From Reticulitermes lucifugus (Eukaryota; Arthropoda; Insecta; Blattodea; Rhinotermitidae): 64,000 nt of DNA. The stretch covers positions 1-64,000 of the forward strand of contig JAKCWW010000431.1 of the NCBI GenBank assembly GCA_026260175.1. Reading direction: 5' to 3'. Shown in pieces: positions 54,695-64,000 of this stretch. The notes under the pieces were generated by a model. It was not told where the DNA came from. It worked only from the letters and a program-made list of their open reading frames with translations, and searched no databases. How positions within the stretch are numbered: the first letter of the stretch is position 1; every line of letters begins with the position of its first letter. The translations under genes and the position numbers were made by a program.

Positions 54695-54825
54695 TAGTTA
54701 GATAGTGTGTGTATTCAGTAAAATATTGATGTCAGAGTGTCTTCGAGAGATGTAATAGTAAATCAATGCAAGGGTTAACTGTGTGAAACGTAGTGAATTA
54801 TGGGTATTGTCAAAATGTCTTGTTT
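54695..54825 (+). repeat. Dispersed repeat, copy 2 (AGAGTGTCTTCGAGAGAT)
   Basis: CAGAGTGTCTTCGAGAGATG through TTATGGGTATTGTCAAAATG parallels 21895-22020. Same orientation, clearly diverged. Confidence 0.6.
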
Positions 54826-55800
54826 AAGTTTTGAACATTTTATCAGTATAATAGAATAGCAATGACGTCTTAGACCAAACTGTCGTGTTAACAAGTAGCA
54901 TGAATCTCGTTCAAAAGATGCCTGAGATTTATCTCTGTTCTTTCGTGGCTGCAATCCCAGTCATGAGTCAGATGAATCCAAGCACTTCCTTCAAACAGTA
55001 TTTCTTTAAAAACCCTTTCAATGTGCACCTCAATTTGTCCATTAAGTAGCTTTCTTCATTCAGGTTTTCTGACAAAGGTTTTTACGAATTTTTAATTTTT
55101 CTTATGGGTGCTATATGCTTCATTCTTTAAAGTAAATGCTTATGAAGTAAATGCTGAAAATATTTCTCTCTGTCTTATTAATTTATTGTTGAAGTAAACG
55201 TTAAACTTACACGGAATGGTGTGCGCAACACGTTCCAGGATAGAACACATTCAGTGTCCATTACTGTCCATTTTAGTACAGTTATAATGGAGAGTTTTAC
55301 ATACCTGCTGCGCCAGTTCTGGCACACTAACCTTGGTTTGGCAACCATAGCTATTATATTCGACGTTTTATTATCTCCCTTACGGAACTTACTTTGAATT
55401 AATTTATATTATTGACGAAACTCTATGGTAAGTGTTCACAGTGTGCGACAGCAATTTGGCAGGAGGAAAGTAAAACAGGCTTAAAGTCAAGTTACTGATA
55501 GGCGTAAATTTCAGAAAGGAATGGCTCTTCGCCAGTGTTCTGATGTAAAATTAGTTGCCATTATAGCTTAATACATTGCTGAGCCCCTGCACCAACTAAC
55601 AAGCAAGAGCCTTAGGCATAAGACAAATACAGGCCCTAGCGGTCAGTTCAGAACGGTCACTTCGTGGACTTACGTGGTAGGAATGGAATGCAAGTGAAAA
55701 ATAAATGCAGAATTGTATAACAGTTTGTAAGATACGAGGTCCTCACGGTGGTGATTGGCTAGATCATATGCTTATGCGACGTGTTGTCATGTTAACGGAA
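54826..55800. other. Unassigned AT-rich DNA
   Basis: Nothing recognised. Confidence 0.4.
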
Positions 55801-55925
55801 ATTTGGAACAACCTGCTGCCTCCATCTTCAGAGTAGATGGGGGAAGCAGGTTTCTGTGGAACGTTGTTACCCACGCTGCCTACAAAACCACACGGCGCCA
55901 CATCCTGAAGGCCATAATCTTAAAC
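55801..55925. repeat. Foldback pair related to 14779-14880
   Basis: GGAACAACCTGCTGCCTCCATC (from 55805, here split by one base) is answered by inverted GATGGGGGAAGCAGG then TTTCTGTGGAACG ending near 55863. The centre is TTCAGAGTA. The words ACCTGCTGCCTCCATCTTCAG match ACCTGCTGCTTCCGTTTTCAG at 14789. The right half continues into CCCACGCTGCCTACAAAACC. Both sides read as ends of the same family facing each other. Confidence 0.5.
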
Positions 55926-57212
55926 AAACTCTTGTAGTTGCCGCCTACACTCCTTCAAATTGTTTGGTTTTCAGCCTACAAAGAGTCTTGTATGAACTGT
56001 ACAAATTGAGTATTTATATGTGTGTAATACTCGCAATAGATAGAAAGTTGTAGCACTTAACTTCCAAGGACTTTACAATTGTATCGCTTGTAGTTTTTAA
56101 CATATTCGTACAAAACCTATGTAGGCATCTGTATATCCGTATTTATGGCTATAATTTGTCTTTTGTTGTTGCTGCCAAAGACATGTATAAACATGCGAAT
56201 ATATTTCTTGCAACACTCATGCAGTTTTACAATGTACAAATATGTTACCTTAAAATTTTTCGTAGGCAATATTTTTCGAATATATGTTGGGCCTATCGGA
56301 TATAATTTACTCCTTGTTAGACCTAGGATATGCTCTTGTCGTTCCCAATTCAGAAGTTCATACGGTCGTAAGGCGTGAATTTTTCATTGTGGAAGGTTTT
56401 AGGTACACACACGCGCACGCACACACGATGAACTGGGAGCTGCAGACAAAAGGACTCGGCGTGTTTGTGTTTTTTGGTTGACATTTCGTTAAAGCTGTCT
56501 GTCTGGTCAAGTTTATACATTTTGATGCAGGTCAATTAATACAAATAGCAGATCCGTATCTATATACGAGTGTATATGTATGTATGTATATGTACGAGTA
56601 TATGTGTATGTAGGCCTCCGCGTTCCAATTGAAATTCTTTGTCACGTTCCCATGTTAGCAAGTTATTCTTATAGTTCCTGATTTGTACACTGTGTGGCAG
56701 TGATTGCCGCAAACATCTGTTGTTATTAGGCAGTCGAAACGTACGTATGCTTCGGTCGGTATTGGAGCCTCGACCTTCGTAGATAAGAAGTCGTCTGCAG
56801 GTAGTAACCCTGCTTTTTCTATGAAATTGCCTTTCTATAAATTTTCAAGTTCATACCACGAATATTCAGTGAAAGTGATAATTTACAGTATCACTCAAGG
56901 GTGAATTTTATAAGAGTGGATCACTGGGCAGGTTATTTTTAAAACTCGTAGGGATGAGAACTCTTAAAATTTTCCGTCGTCAGTGTAGTGGGCTTTATGC
57001 TAGTGGTACAGTACCCTGTGTTCTCAGTGTTTTACCAAAGCATCTTTAGACTTATATATACGTGTATTATAGACTTAGACGCTATTGCTGTCAATTTTGT
57101 AGCTATACTTGCTGAAAACGGGCAAATAAATATCAGCTAACGCACACGAAAAAAAACCCTCAAAGCCAAAGTTACCAATTTCTTAGCCAAAATACCTCGT
57201 CAGTAGCAGACA
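55926..57212. other. Unassigned AT-rich DNA
   Basis: Short (TATG)-like tract at 56565-56612 and (CA/CG) at 56405-56426. No gene is recognised. Confidence 0.4.
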
Positions 57213-57234
57213 GCGTGTTGCATCTGCAACACGC
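57213..57234. other. Perfect 10-bp inverted repeat
   Basis: GCGTGTTGCA, two bases (TC), then TGCAACACGC. A perfect short hairpin or a dyad protein site; no gene is adjacent. Confidence 0.6.
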
Positions 57235-57894
57235 GTTTATTCATTCAACAATTTTGTTATGATTTGACAGTCACGTCCTTTCGCTGGGCCGAGGTCGGTC
57301 CATGGTCATTTATAACGTATTACACACGTTAAATATTATAATTTAAGATTTCTGTATTGCAGACAGCCGTGTCCTGAGAGGTAGTGCCGTGTATTCGGGT
57401 AAAAGTATACCGAGGTTTCAGAGGAAATGAAAGACATTATCTTCATACTCGCCTCAATGAAGACCTCATAGCTCACTCGGCTGTCATGTTGTTCAGGAGG
57501 TTTGAAAATATAATGCGCCGAAATTGCGCAAATAACAGCATGACTAGTCAAGTGGTTTCGATTTTAATCAGTGCATATTTGAAGCGTGAGTTTGTAATGT
57601 TGATGCAGCATGTTATCTCATCCTGTGCTAAAGTTAATAAGAAAACGCATTCGTTGTTTGCACAGTAGTTGCTTACTGGAAACCAAAAAGTATAGAGAAG
57701 TAGCATTAAAATATTTTTCACTGACGTTTTCAAATAACAAAAAGACCACAAGAGATGATGCTGATGTTTCTGACAAAAAAAAAACCTGAATGAGTTTAGC
57801 AGCATAGCTGTGCATTACACCGTGCCTTATATTTCGTTGTAAGTATCTTAAACCTGTGACGCAAAAGTAAAAATATCCCCGTGCTTAATTGTAT
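57235..57894. other. Unassigned DNA
   Basis: A 94-codon plus frame (57384-57668) begins MPCIRVKVYRGFRGNERHYL; no domain is recognised and overlapping minus frames exist. Probably non-coding. Confidence 0.3.
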
Positions 57895-58195
57895 ATCAGC
57901 CTGTGGAGACGCATGGGGATGTGGAGGTATAGCTCCATGCGTTATTGATCTTCGGCACTAAATTGAGGTAAGCAATCATCTCGATATCCCAGCCACTTTA
58001 TCCCCGGGAATACAGCTCATGGTCACGCTGAATGAGAGGGGGGGGGATGCTGGTTGGGCCCCAGATCCGGAATGGATGCTGCGGAGAAGAGACGAATTTC
58101 TGTGCATAACGGGAGCAGGACCCAAAAATCCCTGTTAAGAGCATCCAGCAGTCTGTTCACTCTATTGACTGAGCTATCCGCTTTCGCTCTTCGGT
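57895..58195 (-). mobile_element. SINE family B, inverted, full length
   Basis: Minus strand: head AGCGGATAGCTCAGTCAATA (A box), then a diverged B-box region TTGGGTCCTGCTCCCGTTA, body ATTCCCGGGGATAAAGTGGC, CCTCAATTTAGTGCCGAAG and ATACCTCCACATCCCCATGC. It matches the landmark order of 29977-30474. A run of G at 58038-58046 interrupts it. The GCTCAGTCAATAGAG head is close to an ordinary tRNA D-arm. Confidence 0.7.
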
Positions 58196-59473
58196 TTGTG
58201 GATTATCTATCTTATTATAATTTTCTTTATATATGAGACAATATGTATGATAACCATTAGCACCGACATTTTGCCTTAAGAAATCTTCGTTTAATATGCA
58301 ATTTTGTGGATTGTATTAATGCTGCGTATTGTGTAAGAAAAAAGTGGGTGAGTTACATATTTAGTTAGTTGGTTCATTATTTCAGTCTGGTAAAGCAGAA
58401 ACTGGAGCAAAGTATGGATATTTGAGCTAGCGTGTGATAAATCCTGTTGATTGTGGGAGTTTGATGAAGAATTCCAACACTGGTTTTGATGCTGTCAGTG
58501 CATTTGTGGGCAGAAAGAACCGACACGTTGCGAAGTGTGATAGATATGAATATAGTTATGCATGGTATTTACATATTCACACCTCGATTAGATATTTTAG
58601 AGTCAAAGGAATTTATTTCTTTTAGTAACATGGACTGCGGTGTAGGCCTATGCAGTAAAATTAATTGAAATGAAGAAATAAGTACATACCTTTTTAATAA
58701 CAAAATCCATAGGCACGTACTTAAAATAAGGTAAAGGTTCAAGACAGAATACTCAGTTTCTTGGAAATTCAAAGTTTATTTGAAAGAGGAGCCAAATTTT
58801 TGACACATTTTCGTAGGTTTCGCCATTAAAGAAGGTACGAAACCTATAAAGTTAGCTTTTGCTACGAGACCCTGTTAACAGTGGGTAGCTATGGAAACAG
58901 TAATAGATCAAGATGATGTCACCATCTTTTAATAATATACAACTCATATCGCATTACGATAAATTTTATAGGACTATATGCCTTTACGCACGAACGTTTT
59001 TTAACTGATACAATGAATTTGTAATAAATAAACACTTTATTTAAGTAAAGTCCTTTAATTATTCGACAGAGAATTATCTTCATACTTATTTTTATTTTGA
59101 TAACACATTCACCATGATCATTGTCCTTGTACTGGTGCCTCTTTTATGGTGTCACCGATCACGGGAGCCGTCCCTTGATGTCCCAAAGGATGCAGGCGTC
59201 GTATGCGATAAAGCTGCCGTACTCGGGGACACGATAACAGGGACACTATTTTCACTATATCTGTTTCAAATGAGTCGACATAGTTACTTAGTTTGACGCG
59301 TGAGATATTGCTGACGGTTCTGCTTACATGTCTGTGCATTTGTGTACAATATTTACATGAGATTTTTGTAACTAATGTAATTTGGGAGCTGACTATTTAG
59401 GACATACATGGATATCAGCCCTTCAAGACATCTTTGTAATAATTACACCTTAAAGCATTTTGCAGATTTAAAT
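58196..59473. other. Unassigned AT-rich DNA
   Basis: Frames at 58434-58625, 59114-59296 (plus) and 59118-59339 (minus) are anonymous. At 58811-58853 GTAGGTTTCGCC and TACGAAACCTATAAAG form a short inverted pair. Confidence 0.35.
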
Positions 59474-59495
59474 GTTATTTATTTATTTATTTACT
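59474..59495. repeat. (TTTA)n microsatellite
   Basis: Five TTTA units. Confidence 0.85.
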
Positions 59496-59622
59496 ACTTT
59501 GCTAGGTGGATTTAGCACACAACAGAAAATACGAAATAGAGCATCAAATTGTATTGTTTCAAAATAAATAAAACCCAAACCGACATATATTGGCTTTTTT
59601 GATTGTCTCATCTTTTGCTAAA

Positions 59623-59665
59623 GCATATTTCGGAAGCTAGATATACACTACTTCCGACATCAGGT
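59623..59665 (-). ncRNA. Hammerhead-like core, best stem II
   Basis: Minus strand: ACCTGATGTCGGAAGTAG, loop TGTATAT, CTAGCTTCCGAAATATGC. CTGATGT differs from canonical CTGATGA at one base; GGAAG pairs with CTTCC (five Watson-Crick pairs) as stem II; GAAA is intact. Stems I and III are not obvious, so cleavage is unproven. Confidence 0.4.
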
Positions 59666-59938
59666 AAAAATGAGTACAAGATCTACTATAATGCGTCCAT
59701 TGAATCAAGCTGATTTCTGTCCCCGGAGATTGGTTAAGTCTAAGAGAATGAAACCTACTTCTAACGGAATCACAAGGGACTGGATTTTTTTTCCGTTGCA
59801 GGCAGGTTCCTTTTAAGACATGTACTTCAAGTTAAATTAAATATCCTCGGGACTGCGAAATTTATATGCTAAAGACAGGATTCCGTCCTGTCCAGGTTCA
59901 GTTTAAGACAGCTTTCATTGTATTCATGTTTTTAACCG

Positions 59939-59970
59939 CTGACAGAAGTAGTTACAGATTCCGAAACGTG
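59939..59970 (+). ncRNA. Hammerhead-like core, degenerate
   Basis: CTGACAGAAGTAGTTACAG then ATTCCGAAACGTG. The CGAAACG box is intact but CTGATGA has decayed. Lies 300 bp from the copy at 59623 on the opposite strand. Confidence 0.25.
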
Positions 59971-60539
59971 TTTCAGTAAAGCATGAGATAATGGAGAAGG
60001 TTCACCTATCTTCAGATTCGTCTTAAAAATTCGAACGATGAGTATTTTAGCACTATTATTATAATGACTTGTAAAATGCGGACTTTTTTACACCTTATAG
60101 TGTCTATTACAAATTCAGAATCGACTCGGAAATGCGGTAAGAAAAGTGGCGTATCGTGTATTTAGGATGTAAGTACATACGATACAATACAAGAATTCTG
60201 ACCGAGGTATGTCACATTTGGGGGTCATACGCTCTTTGGACTCGCGTTTAATAGAAAACTTAAAACACAGCTTTACAGGGACAGGATGGGCCACAGTCCT
60301 CACCTCACGCATACGAGTGACGGAAACACTTGTTTAGTGGCACCTAAGAAAACCTCGATCCTGTCCCCGCATTATTGTGTTTTAATTTTTATTTTAAACA
60401 GGGGATGATCGACAAAGTCCACAGGGTGAATGATTCCAGATGTTACAGTATGTCTCTACATCTTACTTGTTGCCATTGTGCCTCAATTTGTGTTACTTGT
60501 GGGCACGTTCGTTTCCCTGCGGATTACCTATTAATACCA
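59971..60539. other. Unassigned AT-rich DNA
   Basis: Nothing recognised. Confidence 0.4.
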
Positions 60540-60605
60540 GTCTGTCTGTCCGTCCGTATTCATACAAAAACTTAAAACGGCGGATTTTCGTGACATCGGC
60601 TACTG
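60540..60605 (-). repeat. Dispersed GACAGAC repeat, inverted fragment
   Basis: CTGTCTGTCCGTCCGTATTC then ATACAAAAACTTAAAACGGC. The reverse complement has GAATACGGACGGACAGACAG, the same motif as 51650 and 10540. Confidence 0.4.
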
Positions 60606-62234
60606 GAACTTTACCAGCAGTTTTTGAGTCATTTCAGTTATCGTTTGTACAGACCAAATTAACTGTCACGTTATAGGAAGACCTACCTACTTTTCTGGAC
60701 GCATGACCCTTTACATCCTTGTTCTGCGCGCGCGCAATTCGTGTTAAGCTCTGGACCCCCGAGCTAGGAAAATAAAATTGGAATTCGTGTTAATTAAATT
60801 TCATCTAAAAATAAGGCAACTAAAATCTGGTGCTCCGGACTCCACGTGTTTTTCCGGTATCCTGGCAACAGCCTTACAGTCGAGCCTAAGGGAACTGCGC
60901 GTCAGTTTTGTTACTGGTACTAGAATATACAGAGCAGAGAACGAGCCAAAGTATATGCCTGTATATATAACTTTATCTATAACATTTTTTTCCGTCGTTA
61001 GCAATAATAGAGACATTAATACTTTTATGGGTAGTTGTTATCATACACGCCACCTGTTGTAAAGTTAAGTAAACTACTCAATGTTTCGCCAAGAGAGAAT
61101 ATTATCATTGGTTGAATTTTATTCGTAACAGATTTGTGATATTTTCGCCGTTAAGGAAAATGCCAACGTTTTGTATCAATCAGATGAGCTTCCCCTGGTT
61201 AAGGGTTAAAACAGAGTAAACTTTTCCTATTTTTATGGCTAAGCTATTATGTCAGATTCACGTAACCCATATATTTATATATAAAGAAGACAGCTATGAC
61301 CAGACCGCGCATTAAATAAGTATCTCTCATGTGTCGCTGTTCCTTGACTAACAAACAGACAGACTTTCTCGATCGCGCAATTAGGCGGAAGAGTTAGACG
61401 CTTCTCCTGCAGAGTCGAGTCGATCCGTAACATAATAAGCCAGCTTCACGGCAGCTCTATCTTGAAAACTTACTGTTGGTTAGAATTATACAAAGATAGC
61501 TTGAAGATGGCTGCAGAATTCAAAGCTTATGTACAGTTATCACATGACAGAATCATACACACATTTTTGTTTTAAAAACGTCGTAAACTATTTATAACTT
61601 CAAAGCGAAATAAAAATATCACTGGAATAAGTTTTGTGTTATTTACATGCGTGAAATGAAATGTTTATTTTAGACATACACTAGTAAACATCCATTACGC
61701 TATAAATAGAGCCGGTCTACTTTCATTCTTAAGAGACTGATCATTCTGTGATTTCAGAGAGGGCAAATTTGAGATTACGATTCAAACCATTAGTGTCCAG
61801 TAATTACTTTATTTACCACTAGCTTTAACATTTCAAAATTCTATATTATTCTCACAGAGTATACTTCTGTAATTTTTATAAATCTCTGAATAAAGAGATA
61901 ATTTCCCTCTACAGCCTTAAGTGACTGGTTTATAATCAAGACAGTGTGTGTTTACTGCGTGATGTGAACTGAATGTTTAAGTACAATTCATTTTAATTTT
62001 TGTCTTTGAAGTGTCATTGATTGAATTTTGGCTTATATCATCTCACGAAATCAATAATTATTACCGGATAAATTTCAGTTAACTTGCTGAATAAATATAA
62101 ATTATATGCACTATGTTAGAACAAAGTTTTGGAACTGTGTAAAATGATGTTCAGAAAATGATTAGGCTTAGTAATAAATTACAAGAAATACTGACATCGT
62201 GCATGGTATTACGTTGGTTTATTTAACTACAGCG
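60606..62234. other. Unassigned AT-rich DNA
   Basis: Overlapping frames at 60778-61062 (plus) and 60801-61016 (minus) have no domain. A short GCGCGCGCGC lies near 60726. Confidence 0.35.
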
Positions 62235-62445
62235 TCAGTAGCCCAGACTCTGTGCCAGTAACATCTAGTTGCAGGATAACAGTGTGTGGAACGTGACAGT
62301 CGGGTCCTAATTTGAGGTAATTTCTCAGAGTTTGCCTGGAAAGACTTAGGAAGACGTTACAGCAGCTCATAATTTTTCTGAGAATTGAACCCGGGACCTT
62401 ACGCGCAATAAGCCTGAGTGCTACGTACTAAACAGCGTCTGCAAT
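62235..62445 (-). mobile_element. SINE or tRNA pseudogene, inverted
   Basis: Minus strand: GCAGACGCTGTTTAGTACGT then GGTCCCGGGTTCAATTCTCA, a good A-box/B-box pair about 35 bp apart. It is followed by a body AAGTCTTTCCAGGCAAACTC and GGACCCGACTGTCACG. No second copy is in the window. The retained body beyond the tRNA length argues for a SINE. Confidence 0.5.
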
Positions 62446-62950
62446 TTTTATACCACTGGGTGTGATTTCTTTGATTTCTTAATGCAGATTTTGTGGTCAG
62501 TGAAGAAGTAGGGCAGTCGACTCCTATAGTCGGGCCCTTAATTAAGACAACTGCTCATTGTGTTAAATACGTAGTTTCTTTTAAGAAATTAATTGATGTT
62601 GGCAGAAAACGATTTTGTGTCACTGATGCCGTCGGAAGTAATTGCTGAGTGCTACTGTCATTTGTGTTAGGAACATTAGTCTTAATTAAAAAGAATAAAT
62701 TGAGACACATTTTATTACTTTATGAGCTGTGAATATTAAAGATGCAGCGCAGCATAACAGTTTCTGTTTCTAGTGTAAACAAGAAGGGAAAGTCCTCTAA
62801 CTGATAACATGAATTAGAACGATCACAACATAGAGAGATAAATGAAAGGGTTTTTGTAAGACTGTGATAACACTGAGGGTGGGAAATTATGAAGAAATTG
62901 TTGAAATAACTTCTGGGTTATGACGCCGTGTAGATTTTCAAATAATTACC
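62446..62950. other. Unassigned AT-rich DNA
   Basis: Nothing recognised. Confidence 0.4.
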
Positions 62951-62987
62951 AACGTTTCGGTAGGGCATGCCGTCTCCGTCTTCAGGG
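62951..62987 (-). ncRNA. Hammerhead-like core
   Basis: Minus strand: CCCTGAAGACGGAGACGG, then CATGCCCTACCGAAACGTT. CTGAAGA replaces CTGATGA; CGG and CCG can pair; CGAAACGTT is intact. The same wording is shared with the foldbacks at 14779 and 55801. Confidence 0.35.
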
Positions 62988-63038
62988 TATAAGAATTCCA
63001 AGAAGATGTTCTCACAAAATGCCATTGCTTACGAATTT

Positions 63039-63061
63039 GATATATATATATATATATATAT
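63039..63061. repeat. (AT)n microsatellite
   Basis: Eleven perfect AT/TA units. Confidence 0.9.
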
Positions 63062-64000
63062 GCTGAATTATATTTTTATTAATGTTGATTTGTGTGAGGA
63101 TATTCAATCAGTCTCTTAAAAAAAGTCTCGGCAAGAATATAAACTACATAGTCAGTTATTTAAAGTACGACAGGTATTTTTGGCACGGTTCTCAGTTATG
63201 TTTGTAGTATTATCTAATAGTTTATTTGCGTCATACTTTAACTTAAAATGCATTGTATAAATCGCACGTCGGTATTCTAGAAATATTTTGCACTTTCCGT
63301 GACGTTGTTTTGGTTATTCACAAATTAACCACAAATGCTGTTTATAAATGTACGGTTCATACAGGACCTCAAGCTATACAAACTAACAACTTTGTTCATA
63401 GTGCTGATTATTTCCAGAATGTTTTTCCCTTAAAGCTCAACGTCAGTTATTTGTTTGCTTGAAAGGTCGTTGACTTTATTTCCTTCGTGCACTCATCCAA
63501 TACGGTTCCTTCACTAATGTTTTTTTTTATCTTGGCAAGGAAAATTGGCTCATAAATACCTTTTAACTTGAACGAGTATTAATTAGAGGCTTTTTATTTT
63601 GAATGAGAATTTGTATTAAAAGCATAACTGAAAGTAAAAAAACAAGAATTTTATTCATTTTCGGATATCTTAATATTAGTCAGCCAACAATATTCTACAT
63701 TGTCGTTATAGATTCCTAATTTCTTGTTTCCAAAGTCCAGGTGGAGTACACAATCATATTTGTTGATGTTATGTGCTCTAAGGTCTTTAAATCATATCGT
63801 TTAATGCTGCTATTCGTCTGATTCAGAACCAAATTGTACTGCCGTGTTTCATCTCCCACATTTTTGAACAGACATATTATGACGCCTGCTTTTCTAAACA
63901 GTATGACTTTTTTCTAAACAAACGTGAATTACATTGCCGAATATCTTTACTTTTTTACACAAAGTGGTTACCGGACAGTACTAAAGAACCGGGGGCTCGT
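63062..64000. other. Unassigned AT-rich DNA to window end
   Basis: A 69-codon plus frame (63253-63462) has no domain. No other feature is recognised. Confidence 0.4.

Noticed and set aside
62376-62440. A genuine minus-strand tRNA gene
   Set aside because: The promoter boxes look tRNA-like, but the sequence continues into a non-tRNA body and the anticodon arm is unconvincing.
1-64000. Endogenous retrovirus, LTR element or Polinton
   Set aside because: I saw no direct long terminal repeats, primer-binding site or capsid, protease or envelope peptides anywhere.
1-64000. Insect telomeric (TTAGG)n array
   Set aside because: Only isolated TTAGG words occur, with no tandem run.

Overview
This window reads as gene-poor nuclear DNA from a large, repeat-rich arthropod genome. 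It is AT-rich overall. It has no long open frames, no recognisable host exon and no convincing host promoter, but many short interspersed elements (SINEs), LINE tails, DNA-transposon relics, microsatellites and three runs of N (13790-13881, 34463-34570, 46461-47184). The mix of tRNA-derived SINEs with Tigger, mariner/Tc1 and hAT relics fits an insect. The minus-strand peptide RRDSNPQSQ, generated by one SINE family, makes me suspect a cockroach or termite (Blattodea), but that rests on memory and not on a search.

Layout. 1-8 kb: two LINE C-terminal tails, a SINE and long anonymous stretches. 8-13 kb: a LINE relic, a dispersed GGACAG-type repeat and a Tigger/pogo relic (12053-12854) with TA duplication and a PCNA-box-like peptide. 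13-20 kb: paired SINEs around an N gap, a foldback, a 308-bp mariner/Tc1 derivative (16442-16749), a 28-copy 23-bp minisatellite (18222-18866) and a LINE piece. 20-31 kb: pyrimidine tracts, several SINEs, a second Tigger tail (25689-26200), and a SINE nested in a SINE with a perfect 13-bp target duplication (29977-30474) beside a roughly 1-kb inverted-repeat element (30491-31480). 34 kb: a hAT miniature element with an 8-bp target duplication. 37-46 kb: a LINE relic, SINEs and pyrimidine tracts. 46-50.5 kb: a gap, a 51-bp minisatellite, a SINE next to a Tc1/mariner transposase relic, and a GC-rich block that runs into (ACAT)n. 51-64 kb: an internally deleted mariner, a second foldback, scattered hammerhead-like cores, one SINE and anonymous AT-rich DNA.

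Nothing here works as a pathway or operon; the relationships are those of parasitic elements. SINE families A and B share a TTTACC tail, which suggests one LINE partner. Three LINE relics are successive parts of one reverse-transcriptase C-terminal region. Hammerhead-like signatures recur at about eight places, three of them in head-to-head inverted pairs, and are the most unusual signal in the window.
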